Shown piece by piece: positions 17,190-24,220 of a DNA stretch of 64,000 bases. The stretch is from Bradyrhizobium xenonodulans (GTDB lineage: Bacteria; Pseudomonadota; Alphaproteobacteria; Rhizobiales; Xanthobacteraceae). Made by a program: the position numbers and the translations under genes. The notes beneath the pieces are model-generated. The model saw only the letters and a list, made by a program, of their open reading frames with translations. It did no database searches and was not told the origin of the DNA. Within the stretch, counting starts at the first letter, position 1. The number at the start of each line of letters is the position of its first letter. The DNA is taken from positions 8,090,501-8,154,500 of the forward strand of contig NZ_CP089391.1 in NCBI RefSeq assembly GCF_027594865.1. Direction: 5' to 3'.

Positions 17190-17825
17190 TTGACGATCGA
17201 GGCTGTGATCTTTGATTTTGGCGGTGTGCTGACAAGCTCGCCATTCGAGGCGTTTTCGCGGTTCGAGACCGAGCGCGGCCTGCCCATCGACATCATCCGC
17301 CGCACCAATGCCGCCAATCATCTGGAAAACGCCTGGGCCAGGTTCGAACGCGCCGAGGTCGATATCGAGACGTTCGATCATTTGTTTGCAGCAGAATCAC
17401 TCGCGCTCGGCGCAGAGGTGCGCGGGCGGGACGTGCTGCCGCTGCTGCAGGGCGATCTGCGTCCTGAGATGGTCGAGGCGCTGAAGCGCATCAAGGCGCA
17501 ACTCAAGACCGGCTGCATCACCAACAATCTGCCGGCCAACGCGATCGGCAGCATGACCGGACGCACGCTCTACGTCGCCGAGGTGATGGTCCTGTTCGAC
17601 CACGTCATCGAATCCGCCAAGATCGGCCTGCGCAAGCCTGACCCGCGGATTTACCAGCTGATGGTCGAGACGCTGAAGGTCGATCCGAAAAACTGCGTTT
17701 ATCTCGACGATCTCGGCGTCAATCTGAAACCCGCGCGCGAGATGGGCATGATCACGATCAAGGTTGCAAGTGGCGCCCAGGCCATCGCCGAGCTCGAGGC
17801 GGCGACGGGGCTGAAGCTGAACTAG
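17190..17825 (+). CDS. HAD-IA family hydrolase
   Basis: A 211-residue haloacid-dehalogenase-superfamily phosphatase or hydrolase. The four HAD motifs can be read: I, FDFGGVLT (with the second Asp replaced by Gly, as in many epoxide-hydrolase-N/phosphatase-like members); II, ITNN near 112; III, Lys in LRKPDPRIY near 149; and IV, YLDDLGVNL near 171. A helical cap lies between motifs I and II. The start codon is TTG at 17190 with AGGGG about 8 nt upstream. The gene is monocistronic and converges with mtnA across an inverted repeat. The missing nucleophile-partner Asp in motif I leaves true phosphatase activity uncertain. Confidence 0.85.
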   Translation: MTIEAVIFDFGGVLTSSPFEAFSRFETERGLPIDIIRRTNAANHLENAWARFERAEVDIETFDHLFAAESLALGAEVRGRDVLPLLQGDLRPEMVEALKRIKAQLKTGCITNNLPANAIGSMTGRTLYVAEVMVLFDHVIESAKIGLRKPDPRIYQLMVETLKVDPKNCVYLDDLGVNLKPAREMGMITIKVASGAQAIAELEAATGLKLN

Positions 17826-17837
17826 TTCGCAAAGGCC

Positions 17838-17913
17838 GTAGAGTGGGCAAAGCGAAGCCTGCCCCCACAAGCAGAAGGTGGGCACGGCGCTTCCGCGCCT
17901 TTGCCCACCCTAC
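17838..17913. repeat. Intergenic inverted-repeat element, copy 1
   Basis: The outer arms GTAGAGTGGGCAAAG and CTTTGCCCACCCTAC enclose GGTGGGCAC and further inner pairing. It belongs to the same family as 30423-30512 and 59770-59863. It lies between the convergent HAD hydrolase and mtnA genes and may end transcription from both sides. Confidence 0.8.
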
Positions 17914-17919
17914 GAGAGC

Positions 17920-19029
17920 CTACTTCGCCGCAACAGCGATCCGCTCCGGGAACGCAGCCGCAAGCGAGGCGCGATCCGGCTTCAGCACGCCGCGCTCGGT
18001 AATGAGCCCCGTGACGAGCCGCGCCGGTGTCACGTCGAACGCGTAATTCGCGACCGGCGAGCCCTCCGGCACAATCCGCACCGTTTCCAATCTTCCATCC
18101 GCAGTGCGGCCAGTCATGTCGGTGACTTCCGCACCGCTGCGCTGCTCGATCGGGATATCGCGGATGCCGTCATGGACGGCGAAATCGATCGTCGGCGACG
18201 GCAGCGCGACGTAGAACGGCACGTCGTTGTCATGCGCCGCAAGCGCTTTCAGATAGGTGCCGATCTTGTTGCAGACGTCGCCATTGGCGGCGACGCGGTC
18301 GGTGCCGACGATGGCGAGATCGACCATGCCGTGCTGCATCAGATGCCCGCCGGTATTGTCCGGAATCACGGTGTGCGGCACGCCGTGATGGCCGAGTTCC
18401 CAGGCGGTGAGCGAGGCACCCTGGTTGCGCGGGCGGGTCTCGTCGACCCAGACATGGACCTTGATGCCGCGCTCATGCGCGAGATAGATCGGCGCGGTCG
18501 CGGTGCCCCAGTCGACGGTGGCAAGCCAGCCGGCATTGCAATGGGTCAGCAAATTGACCGTCTCGCCAGGCTTCTTCTTTGTGACGATTGCCTCGATCAG
18601 CTTCAGGCCGTTGCCGGCGATGCCGCGATTGATCTCGACGTCCTGCTCGACGATTTCGTCGGCGCGCGCATAGGCTGCCTCGGCCCGTTCAACGGGATCG
18701 ACCGGCACGAGCGCCGTGCGCATCTCGTCCAGGGCCCATTTCAGATTGATCGCCGTCGGCCGCGCCACGACAAGCGTGTCGTAAGCGCGCTTCAGGCCGG
18801 CGTCGGAAGCGTCCTCGCGCATCGCGAGCGCCATGCCATAAGCTGCGGTCGCGCCGATCAGCGGTGCCCCGCGCACCAGCATGTCGCGGATGGCGACCGC
18901 CGCGTCTTCGCATGACGTCAGCTTCGCAACAATGAACTCGTGCGGCAGCCTGCGCTGGTCGATCGCGCCGACCGACCACCCGTCGCGCTCACGCCAGATG
19001 CTGCGGAAATGCTTGCCGTCGACCTTCAT
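17920..19029 (-). CDS. mtnA: S-methyl-5-thioribose-1-phosphate isomerase
   Basis: This enzyme converts methylthioribose 1-phosphate to methylthioribulose 1-phosphate in methionine salvage (EC 5.3.1.23). The 369 residues match the family length. Characteristic blocks are [19 protein letters not shown] near 52-70, the catalytic Cys in [12 protein letters not shown] near 165, the catalytic Asp in [18 protein letters not shown] near 242, and [13 protein letters not shown]. It lies 30 nt downstream of mtnP on the same strand, so the two consecutive steps after methylthioadenosine phosphorolysis are co-transcribed. eIF2B-alpha-like paralogues share the fold, but the catalytic residues and the mtnP partner settle the assignment. 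Confidence 0.95.
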   Translation of the reverse strand: MKVDGKHFRSIWRERDGWSVGAIDQRRLPHEFIVAKLTSCEDAAVAIRDMLVRGAPLIGATAAYGMALAMREDASDAGLKRAYDTLVVARPTAINLKWALDEMRTALVPVDPVERAEAAYARADEIVEQDVEINRGIAGNGLKLIEAIVTKKKPGETVNLLTHCNAGWLATVDWGTATAPIYLAHERGIKVHVWVDETRPRNQGASLTAWELGHHGVPHTVIPDNTGGHLMQHGMVDLAIVGTDRVAANGDVCNKIGTYLKALAAHDNDVPFYVALPSPTIDFAVHDGIRDIPIEQRSGAEVTDMTGRTADGRLETVRIVPEGSPVANYAFDVTPARLVTGLITERGVLKPDRASLAAAFPERIAVAAK

Positions 19030-19059
19030 GGCGTTCTGCCTCTTCGTCCTTCTTGTGTC

Positions 19060-19935
19060 TCAACCGCGCAGGATGCGCCCGGCCACCGCGTCGAGCTTCT
19101 TCAGAAGCTCGGGGTCGCGGGCCTCGGGCGCCGTGATCAGCGCGGTGTCGAGCGCGCGATCCGAACCGATCGGGCACGGCTCGTGCTCGCGGGGAAAGTC
19201 CTTGGCCAGCCGTGCCACCAGCGCCTTCGCCTTGTCGGCATTCGAGGTCAGCACGCGGATGATGTCCTGGACCGTGACGGCATCGTGATCGGGATGCCAA
19301 CAGTCGAAATCCGTCACCATCGCGACGGTGGCGTAGCAAATCTCAGCCTCGCGGGCGAGTTTCGCTTCGGGCATGTTGGTCATGCCGATCACGGAATAGC
19401 CCAGCGTCTTGTAGGTCATGCTCTCCGCATAGGTGGAGAATTGCGGCCCTTCCATGCAGACATAGGTGCCGCCGCGCGCAAACGCGATGCCCTCGGCTTC
19501 AGCGGCCGCCGCAAGATGGATGCGCAGCCGCGGCGAGACCGGATGCGCCATCGACACATGGGCGACGCAGCCCCGGCCGAAGAATGAGCTCTCGCGCTTG
19601 TAGGTGCGGTCGACGAACTGATCGACGAGAACGAAGGTGCCGGGCGGCAGTTCCTCCCTGAAGGAGCCGCAGGCCGACAGCGAGATCAGGTCGGTGACGC
19701 CGGCGCGCTTCAGCACATCGATATTGGCGCGATAGTTGATGTCGGAGGGCGACAGCCGGTGGCCCTTGTCGTGCCGCGGCAGGAACACGATCGGCAGGCC
19801 GGCAATAGAGCCGCGCCGCAGCGGGGCCGACGGCTCGCCCCAGGGGCTCTTGATCGCCTCTTCGCGTGCGCCTTCGAGTCCCGGCAGATCGTAGATGCCG
19901 GAGCCGCCGATGATGCCCAATACCGCCTGCGTCAT
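19060..19935 (-). CDS. mtnP: S-methyl-5'-thioadenosine phosphorylase
   Basis: This enzyme cleaves methylthioadenosine with phosphate to adenine and methylthioribose 1-phosphate (EC 2.4.2.28), the first step of the salvage pathway continued by MtnA. The 291-residue protein shows the purine phosphorylase family 2 blocks: IIGGSGIYDLPGL at the N-terminus, the phosphate-binding PRHDKGHRLSPSDINYRAN near 55, SACGSFREELPPGTFVLVDQFVDRT near 90, and the substrate segment CMEGPQFSTYAES followed by IGMTNMPEAKLAREAEICY. It is first in the mtnP-mtnA pair. Methylthioadenosine arises from polyamine and acyl-homoserine-lactone synthesis, so the pair serves general housekeeping. Confidence 0.95.
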   Translation of the reverse strand: MTQAVLGIIGGSGIYDLPGLEGAREEAIKSPWGEPSAPLRRGSIAGLPIVFLPRHDKGHRLSPSDINYRANIDVLKRAGVTDLISLSACGSFREELPPGTFVLVDQFVDRTYKRESSFFGRGCVAHVSMAHPVSPRLRIHLAAAAEAEGIAFARGGTYVCMEGPQFSTYAESMTYKTLGYSVIGMTNMPEAKLAREAEICYATVAMVTDFDCWHPDHDAVTVQDIIRVLTSNADKAKALVARLAKDFPREHEPCPIGSDRALDTALITAPEARDPELLKKLDAVAGRILRG

Positions 19936-20069
19936 GCCTGCTCCACCCTGTCCACCACGTGCGACATGGTTAAGCTATGCCAGTTTTACGGCGGTTTTGG
20001 AACCGGGGGTGCTGGAGTGATGCCGGTGGTGTGAGGGGCGGAAGATGCTCAACTCACACTCGATGTCGT

Positions 20070-20102
20070 CCCGGTGAACGCCGGGACCCTGCGTTCGCAG
20101 GG
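20070..20102. terminator. Double hairpin after the carrier protein gene
   Basis: CCCGG/CCGGG (20070-20085) is followed directly by CCCTGCG/CGCAGGG (20087-20102). It lies about 30 nt beyond the stop of the minus-strand carrier protein gene and upstream of mtnP. It is the likely 3' end of the carrier protein transcript, although it also resembles a dispersed repeat sequence. Confidence 0.45.
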
Positions 20103-20131
20103 GCGACCCGGGGAAAAATTGGTGCGCTTAA

Positions 20132-20404
20132 CTAAGCCGCGGTCGCCAGCTGCAACTGGGTTGCGACCATGCGCTCCAGCGTCTCGACGGACTGGAAATT
20201 CTCCGGCGTGATCTCGGACTGCGGGATGGTGAAGTCGAACTCGGCCTCGACACCGAGCATCAGATTGACCATGTCCATCGAGGTCAGGCCGGCGTCGACG
20301 AGCTTCGCCTGTGGCGTGACGTTCGCGGGAAGCGAGTTCTGATCGAGGATGCCCTTGACCAGCTTAATGATGCGATTGCGCAATTCGGTATCGAAGGCCT
20401 GCAT
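20132..20404 (-). CDS. Acyl/aminoacyl carrier protein (phosphopantetheine-binding)
   Basis: A 90-residue carrier protein. The phosphopantetheine attachment serine is Ser42 in DAGLTSMDMVNLM, the usual start of helix II, and the chain is acidic with the four-helix pattern of the family. GGAA lies about 8 nt before the ATG at 20404; the frame is open further upstream but that part does not look like carrier protein. It is divergently arranged from an acyl-CoA dehydrogenase homologue, an amino acid:[carrier protein] ligase and a GNAT protein. Characterised family ligases load glycine or alanine onto the phosphopantetheine arm of such a protein, so this one is the expected acceptor. It is not the fatty-acid AcpP, which has the DSLD signature. 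Confidence 0.88.
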   Translation of the reverse strand: MQAFDTELRNRIIKLVKGILDQNSLPANVTPQAKLVDAGLTSMDMVNLMLGVEAEFDFTIPQSEITPENFQSVETLERMVATQLQLATAA

Positions 20405-20760
20405 CGGCAAATTTCCATCTGTCCATGAAAGGTCGGAGCTGTCGCCGGCTACGATGGGCGCGACGGGCCGATCCCACAATGGGCGTCACCATTACTTCGC
20501 GTTTCTTAGTAAACGATGACTCAGATTGTCCGGAATTCGATCTTCTTCCAGAACCCTAACGCGATCGCCGAAATTCGGCCGATGCAAACAACCGGACCTT
20601 AACTGTTCGTTCGGAATTTGGCTTTGTTTACCCTCTATTTCATCGACGAATTTGAATTAAATCCGTAGCCTCACATCACAAGCAAAGATGGCCGGATGAT
20701 CGCCGGCGGCATCGCGAATGATGCCGGCGATCTCGAACGGCAAACCGGAGGCGGACGAGT
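20405..20760. other. Divergent regulatory region between carrier protein and acyl-CoA dehydrogenase genes
   Basis: This stretch of 356 bases without a gene is richer in A+T than its surroundings, especially 20500-20690. It must hold the promoters of both divergent transcripts, but no convincing -35/-10 pair was identified. Its plus-strand leader contains the hairpin at 20698-20732. Confidence 0.5.
20698..20732 (+). promoter_or_regulatory. Leader hairpin upstream of the acyl-CoA dehydrogenase homologue
   Basis: GATCGCC-GGC-GGCATC pairs with GATGCCGGCGATC, giving a 13-bp stem with a 3-nt bulge and a 6-nt loop. It ends 28 nt before the ATG at 20761, leaving the GGAGG ribosome site outside the stem. 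It may be a protein- or RNA-level control point for the operon; this is inferred from structure and position. Confidence 0.5.
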
Positions 20761-21978
20761 ATGAACGTGCGTGAAGCAGTCCTCACTGTCGACGAAACGC
20801 AAACGAGCTTCCTCGAGCAGGGCCCCTCCCTCGTCGAGCGCGCCGCCCGGACCGCCGCTGCGGCCGCAGCCGACGCAGACGGCGTCGATCGCGACGCCCG
20901 CTTCCCCCACAAGGCATTCGAAGTCGCCCGCGAGCAGAAATTGCTCGGCGTCATGATCCCGGTCGAGTTCGGCGGCCTCAGTGCCTCGATCTACGACGTC
21001 ACCGACATCTGCTACACGCTCGGGCGCGCCTGCGCCTCGACCGCGATGATCTACGCGATGCACACGACGAAGGTCGCCTGCGTCGTCAGGCACGGCCACG
21101 GCATCCCCTGGATGGAAACCATGATGCGCCGGGTCGCTCGCGACCAGTGGTTGCTCGCCTCCTCCACCACGGAAGGCCAGAACGGCGGTAACATCCGCGC
21201 CAGCGCGGCCGCAGTCGACGTTGCCGGCGACACCGTCTCGCTGGTGCGCGACGCCACTGTGATCTCCTACGGCGCCCAAGCTGATGGTCTCGTTACCATC
21301 GCCCGGCGCGCCACCAACGCCGCAGCCTCCGACCAGGTGCTGCTGGCGCTGGCCAAGGACGATTATTCGCTGAAGCAGACGCTGGGCTGGGAAACGCTCG
21401 GCATGCGCGGCACCTGCTCGACCGGCTTCGAGCTGAAGGTCGACTGCCCCGCCGACCGCGTCTTTCCGGAAGCCTATGACAAGATCCATGCCCAGACGAT
21501 GACGCCGTTTGCGCATCTGTGCTGGTCGTCAGCCTGGGCCGGCATCGCCGCCGCGGCCGTGACCCGCGCGCAGGCCTTCGTTCGCAAGGCGGCCCGCACC
21601 TCCGGTGGCCAGATGCCGCCGGCCGCCGCACACTTCACCGCCGCCAAGATGTCTCTCGCGAAACTGCGCGCGCTGATATCAGCCAATATCGACGCCTTCG
21701 CCCGCGTCGAGCATGACGAGCGCGCGCTGAGCTCGCTCGACTTCCAGTCCTCGATCACGCTGCTGAAGGTGCAGGCCTCCGAGCTCGCGGTCGAGACCGT
21801 GATGCATGCGATGCGCACCGCGGGCCTTTCAGGCTATCGCAACGACGGCGAATTCACCATGGGTCGGCATCTGCGCGACGTGCTGTCGTCGCCGATCATG
21901 ATCAACAACGACCGCATCCTGGCCAACGCCGCCACCTCGACCCTGATGAGCGGCGTGCCATTGAGCCTTCGCGACTGA
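20761..21978 (+). CDS. Acyl-CoA dehydrogenase-family flavoprotein of the carrier-protein cluster
   Basis: A 405-residue protein with the acyl-CoA dehydrogenase fold: an N-terminal helical part (to about 120), a middle beta domain beginning around LLASSTTEGQNGGNIRAS, the block KQTLGWETLGMRGTCSTGFEL, and a C-terminal four-helix part. FAD is the expected cofactor. The C-terminal region where the classical catalytic Glu lies in a YEG-type motif reads IMINNDRIL here, so the usual base is not visible. GGAGG precedes the ATG. It is the first gene of a three-gene operon with the amino acid ligase and the GNAT protein, and its substrate may be an aminoacyl thioester on the carrier protein, by analogy with prolyl-carrier-protein dehydrogenases. 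That substrate is an inference. Confidence 0.85.
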   Translation: MNVREAVLTVDETQTSFLEQGPSLVERAARTAAAAAADADGVDRDARFPHKAFEVAREQKLLGVMIPVEFGGLSASIYDVTDICYTLGRACASTAMIYAMHTTKVACVVRHGHGIPWMETMMRRVARDQWLLASSTTEGQNGGNIRASAAAVDVAGDTVSLVRDATVISYGAQADGLVTIARRATNAAASDQVLLALAKDDYSLKQTLGWETLGMRGTCSTGFELKVDCPADRVFPEAYDKIHAQTMTPFAHLCWSSAWAGIAAAAVTRAQAFVRKAARTSGGQMPPAAAHFTAAKMSLAKLRALISANIDAFARVEHDERALSSLDFQSSITLLKVQASELAVETVMHAMRTAGLSGYRNDGEFTMGRHLRDVLSSPIMINNDRILANAATSTLMSGVPLSLRD

Positions 21979-22041
21979 CGTGCCTTCACGACTTGCGAGC
22001 CTTCGACTTGCGAGCCTTGCCGATTGACGTGCCTTTGGTGA
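21963..22041. repeat. Short imperfect tandem repeat, about five units of 15-17 nt
   Basis: The units begin GAGCCTT or GTGCCTT and end in GACTTGC or GACTGAC: 21963-21979, 21980-21996, 21997-22011, 22012-22028 and a partial fifth. The array starts in the last codons of the acyl-CoA dehydrogenase homologue, includes its stop, and fills most of the gap to the ligase gene. It is too short and irregular for a CRISPR array. Confidence 0.7.
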
Positions 22042-22086
22042 CCGAACCAACAAGAACAATTTTTTGACATAGCAGGACATCGAACC

Positions 22087-23067
22087 ATGAACATTGCCGT
22101 CCTCCCCAATTCGCCCGAGACCGCGCCTGAGATCATCGACCCGCTCGATCATCTCGCCGACAAGCTGTTCCACCCGATGGGCTCGGACGGCGTCTACGCC
22201 CGCACCGCGCTCTATGAGGGCGTCGTCGAGAAGCTCGCCGCGCTGATCACCGGACATCGCGAGGCCGGCACCGAGGTGATGCGCTTCCCGCCGGTGATGA
22301 GCCGCGCGCAGCTCGAGAAATCCGGCTATCTCAAGAGCTTTCCGAACCTGCTCGGCTGCGTCTGCGGCCTGCACGGCACCGAGCGCGAGATCAACGCCGC
22401 GGTGAGCCGCTTCGATGCCGGCGGTGACTGGACCACCTCGCTGTCGCCGGCCGACCTCGTGCTGTCGCCCGCCGCCTGCTATCCCGTCTATCCGATCGCG
22501 GCGAGCCGCGGACCTTTGCCGAAAGGCGGCCTGCGCTTCGACGTCGCCGCCGACTGCTTCCGCCGCGAGCCGTCAAAGCATCTCGACCGGCTGCAATCGT
22601 TCCGGATGCGCGAATATGTCTGCATCGGCAGCCCGGACGACGTCGCCGATTTCCGCGAGCGTTGGATGGTGCGCGCCCAGGCAATTGCGCGCGACCTCGG
22701 CCTGACCTTCCGCGTCGACTATGCCAGCGACCCGTTCTTCGGCCGCGTCGGCCAGATGAAGGCGGTGAGCCAGAAGCAGCAACAGCTCAAGTTCGAGCTC
22801 CTGATTCCGCTGCGCTCGGAAGAGCAGCCGACCGCCTGCATGAGCTTCAACTATCATCGCGAGCATTTCGGCACGACCTGGGGCATCCAGGACGCCGATG
22901 GCGAGCCGGCGCACACCGGCTGCGTCGCCTTCGGCATGGATCGCCTGGCCGTCGCCATGTTCCACACCCACGGCACCGACCTTTCCGCCTGGCCCGCCAA
23001 GGTGCGGGAGATCATGGGCATGCAGCCGCAAATCGCGACCGATGCCCATGGCGAAGGCTGGCGCTAA
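22087..23067 (+). CDS. Amino acid:[carrier protein] ligase (aminoacyl-tRNA-synthetase homologue)
   Basis: A 326-residue class II synthetase-like enzyme that lacks a tRNA-binding domain. Known family members, first described from Bradyrhizobium japonicum and related to atypical seryl-tRNA synthetase, activate glycine or alanine with ATP and transfer it to the phosphopantetheine of a carrier protein. Motif 2 is FRREPSKHLDRLQSFRMREYV (158-178) and motif 3 is GCVAFGMDRLAVAMF (278-292). Cys131 (ACYPVYP), Glu176 and Cys279 occupy exactly the positions of the zinc ligands reported for the B. japonicum enzyme. It lies 108 nt after the acyl-CoA dehydrogenase homologue and just before the GNAT gene. 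Amino acid preference cannot be read here. Confidence 0.92.
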   Translation: MNIAVLPNSPETAPEIIDPLDHLADKLFHPMGSDGVYARTALYEGVVEKLAALITGHREAGTEVMRFPPVMSRAQLEKSGYLKSFPNLLGCVCGLHGTEREINAAVSRFDAGGDWTTSLSPADLVLSPAACYPVYPIAASRGPLPKGGLRFDVAADCFRREPSKHLDRLQSFRMREYVCIGSPDDVADFRERWMVRAQAIARDLGLTFRVDYASDPFFGRVGQMKAVSQKQQQLKFELLIPLRSEEQPTACMSFNYHREHFGTTWGIQDADGEPAHTGCVAFGMDRLAVAMFHTHGTDLSAWPAKVREIMGMQPQIATDAHGEGWR

Positions 23068-23108
23068 CAGAGCTCACGAGGCCTACCATTTCCACGGGCA
23101 AGACGAAC

Positions 23109-23984
23109 GTGATCCACACCAAGGTCCGATGCCGCGAGATCACCGAGGCCGACGTCGAGAAGGTCGCCGACCTCCTGACGCGCGGCTTCGTCGGCCGCTC
23201 GCGGAACTATTGGATGCAGGGCCTGCGACGGCAGGCCTTCCGGCCCGTACCGGAGGGCTATCCGCGCTTCGGTTACATGCTCGACAATGACGGCGAGCCC
23301 GTCGGCGTGCTGCTGCTGATCTACACGACACGGAAGCACGGCGAAGAGACCGCCATCCAGTGCAATTTGTCGAGCTGGTATGTCGATCCGGCCTACCGCA
23401 ACTACGCCCCGCTGCTGACCAAGATCGCGCAGCGGCACAAGGACGTCACCTATCTGAACATCAGCCCGGCACCGTGGACCTGGCCCATCATCGAAACGCA
23501 GGGCTTCCGCGCCTATTGCAGGGGCATATTCTTCTCCGTGCCTGCGCTGGCGCGTCCCCCGCGCTGGAGCAAGATCGAGGTCATCCCGCAGCACATCAAG
23601 ACGATCGAGGGACTTTCCGACGACGAGACCGAGCTTTTGACGCGGCATGCGCGCTACAATTGCCTCAGCCTCGTCTGCCGCACGCCGCAAGGAGCGTTCC
23701 CCTTCATCCTGCAACCGGTGCGCATCCGCCGCGGTTTCATCGCCCCGCCCGCGATGAAGCTGATCTATTGCCGCAGCGCCGCCGAATACGCCGCCTGCGC
23801 AGGCCGCATCGGCCGGCTGCTGCTGCGGCTCGGCAAGATCGCGGTCGCGGTCGATTCCAACGGCCCGATTCCCGGTCTCGCCGGTATTTATACCGAGCGC
23901 CGCGGCCGCAAATATTTCAAGGGCCCGCATCGGCCGCAGCTCGCCGACCTCACCGATACGGAACTCGTGCTGTACGGGCCATAG
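23109..23984 (+). CDS. GNAT-like acyltransferase of the carrier-protein cluster
   Basis: A protein of about 291 residues, starting at a GTG 41 nt after the ligase stop (VIHTKVRCREITEADVEKVADLL). The N-terminal half resembles a GNAT N-acyltransferase: beta strand, helix, then the RPVPEGYPRFGYMLDNDGEPVGVLLLIY strand pair and a SWYVDPAYRNYAPLL segment where acetyl-CoA would bind. The second half, from about 150, appears to be another alpha/beta unit that I cannot assign. In this operon it could take an aminoacyl or oxidised aminoacyl group from the carrier protein, or acylate the product. That role is inferred from neighbours only. The frame is open upstream through the ligase gene, so the start rests on the gene boundary. 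Confidence 0.78.
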   Translation: MIHTKVRCREITEADVEKVADLLTRGFVGRSRNYWMQGLRRQAFRPVPEGYPRFGYMLDNDGEPVGVLLLIYTTRKHGEETAIQCNLSSWYVDPAYRNYAPLLTKIAQRHKDVTYLNISPAPWTWPIIETQGFRAYCRGIFFSVPALARPPRWSKIEVIPQHIKTIEGLSDDETELLTRHARYNCLSLVCRTPQGAFPFILQPVRIRRGFIAPPAMKLIYCRSAAEYAACAGRIGRLLLRLGKIAVAVDSNGPIPGLAGIYTERRGRKYFKGPHRPQLADLTDTELVLYGP

Positions 23985-24220
23985 CAGCGGCCGCAGCCTC
24001 CCCTCCTTCCCGTGAAGGATAGCTCGGCGCCCGCGGTATGACCCCACCAGTCAGTGTCGGTGAGTTCCCGCGCATTCGCGTGCCGGCGCACGCATCTCTC
24101 CATCGCCAGTCACCCTCCGTAAACTACTGCGCTTAAGGGAATTTTCCCGCCTCTTCGCTACCCTCGGCGACTGAATTACGTTGCGCCAAGTTTATTGCCC
24201 GCCGAGACCCTGTCGATCCC

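Noticed and set aside
21963..22041. Possible CRISPR array
   Set aside because: Units of 15-17 nt follow each other without spacers and differ from one another; there are no cas genes.
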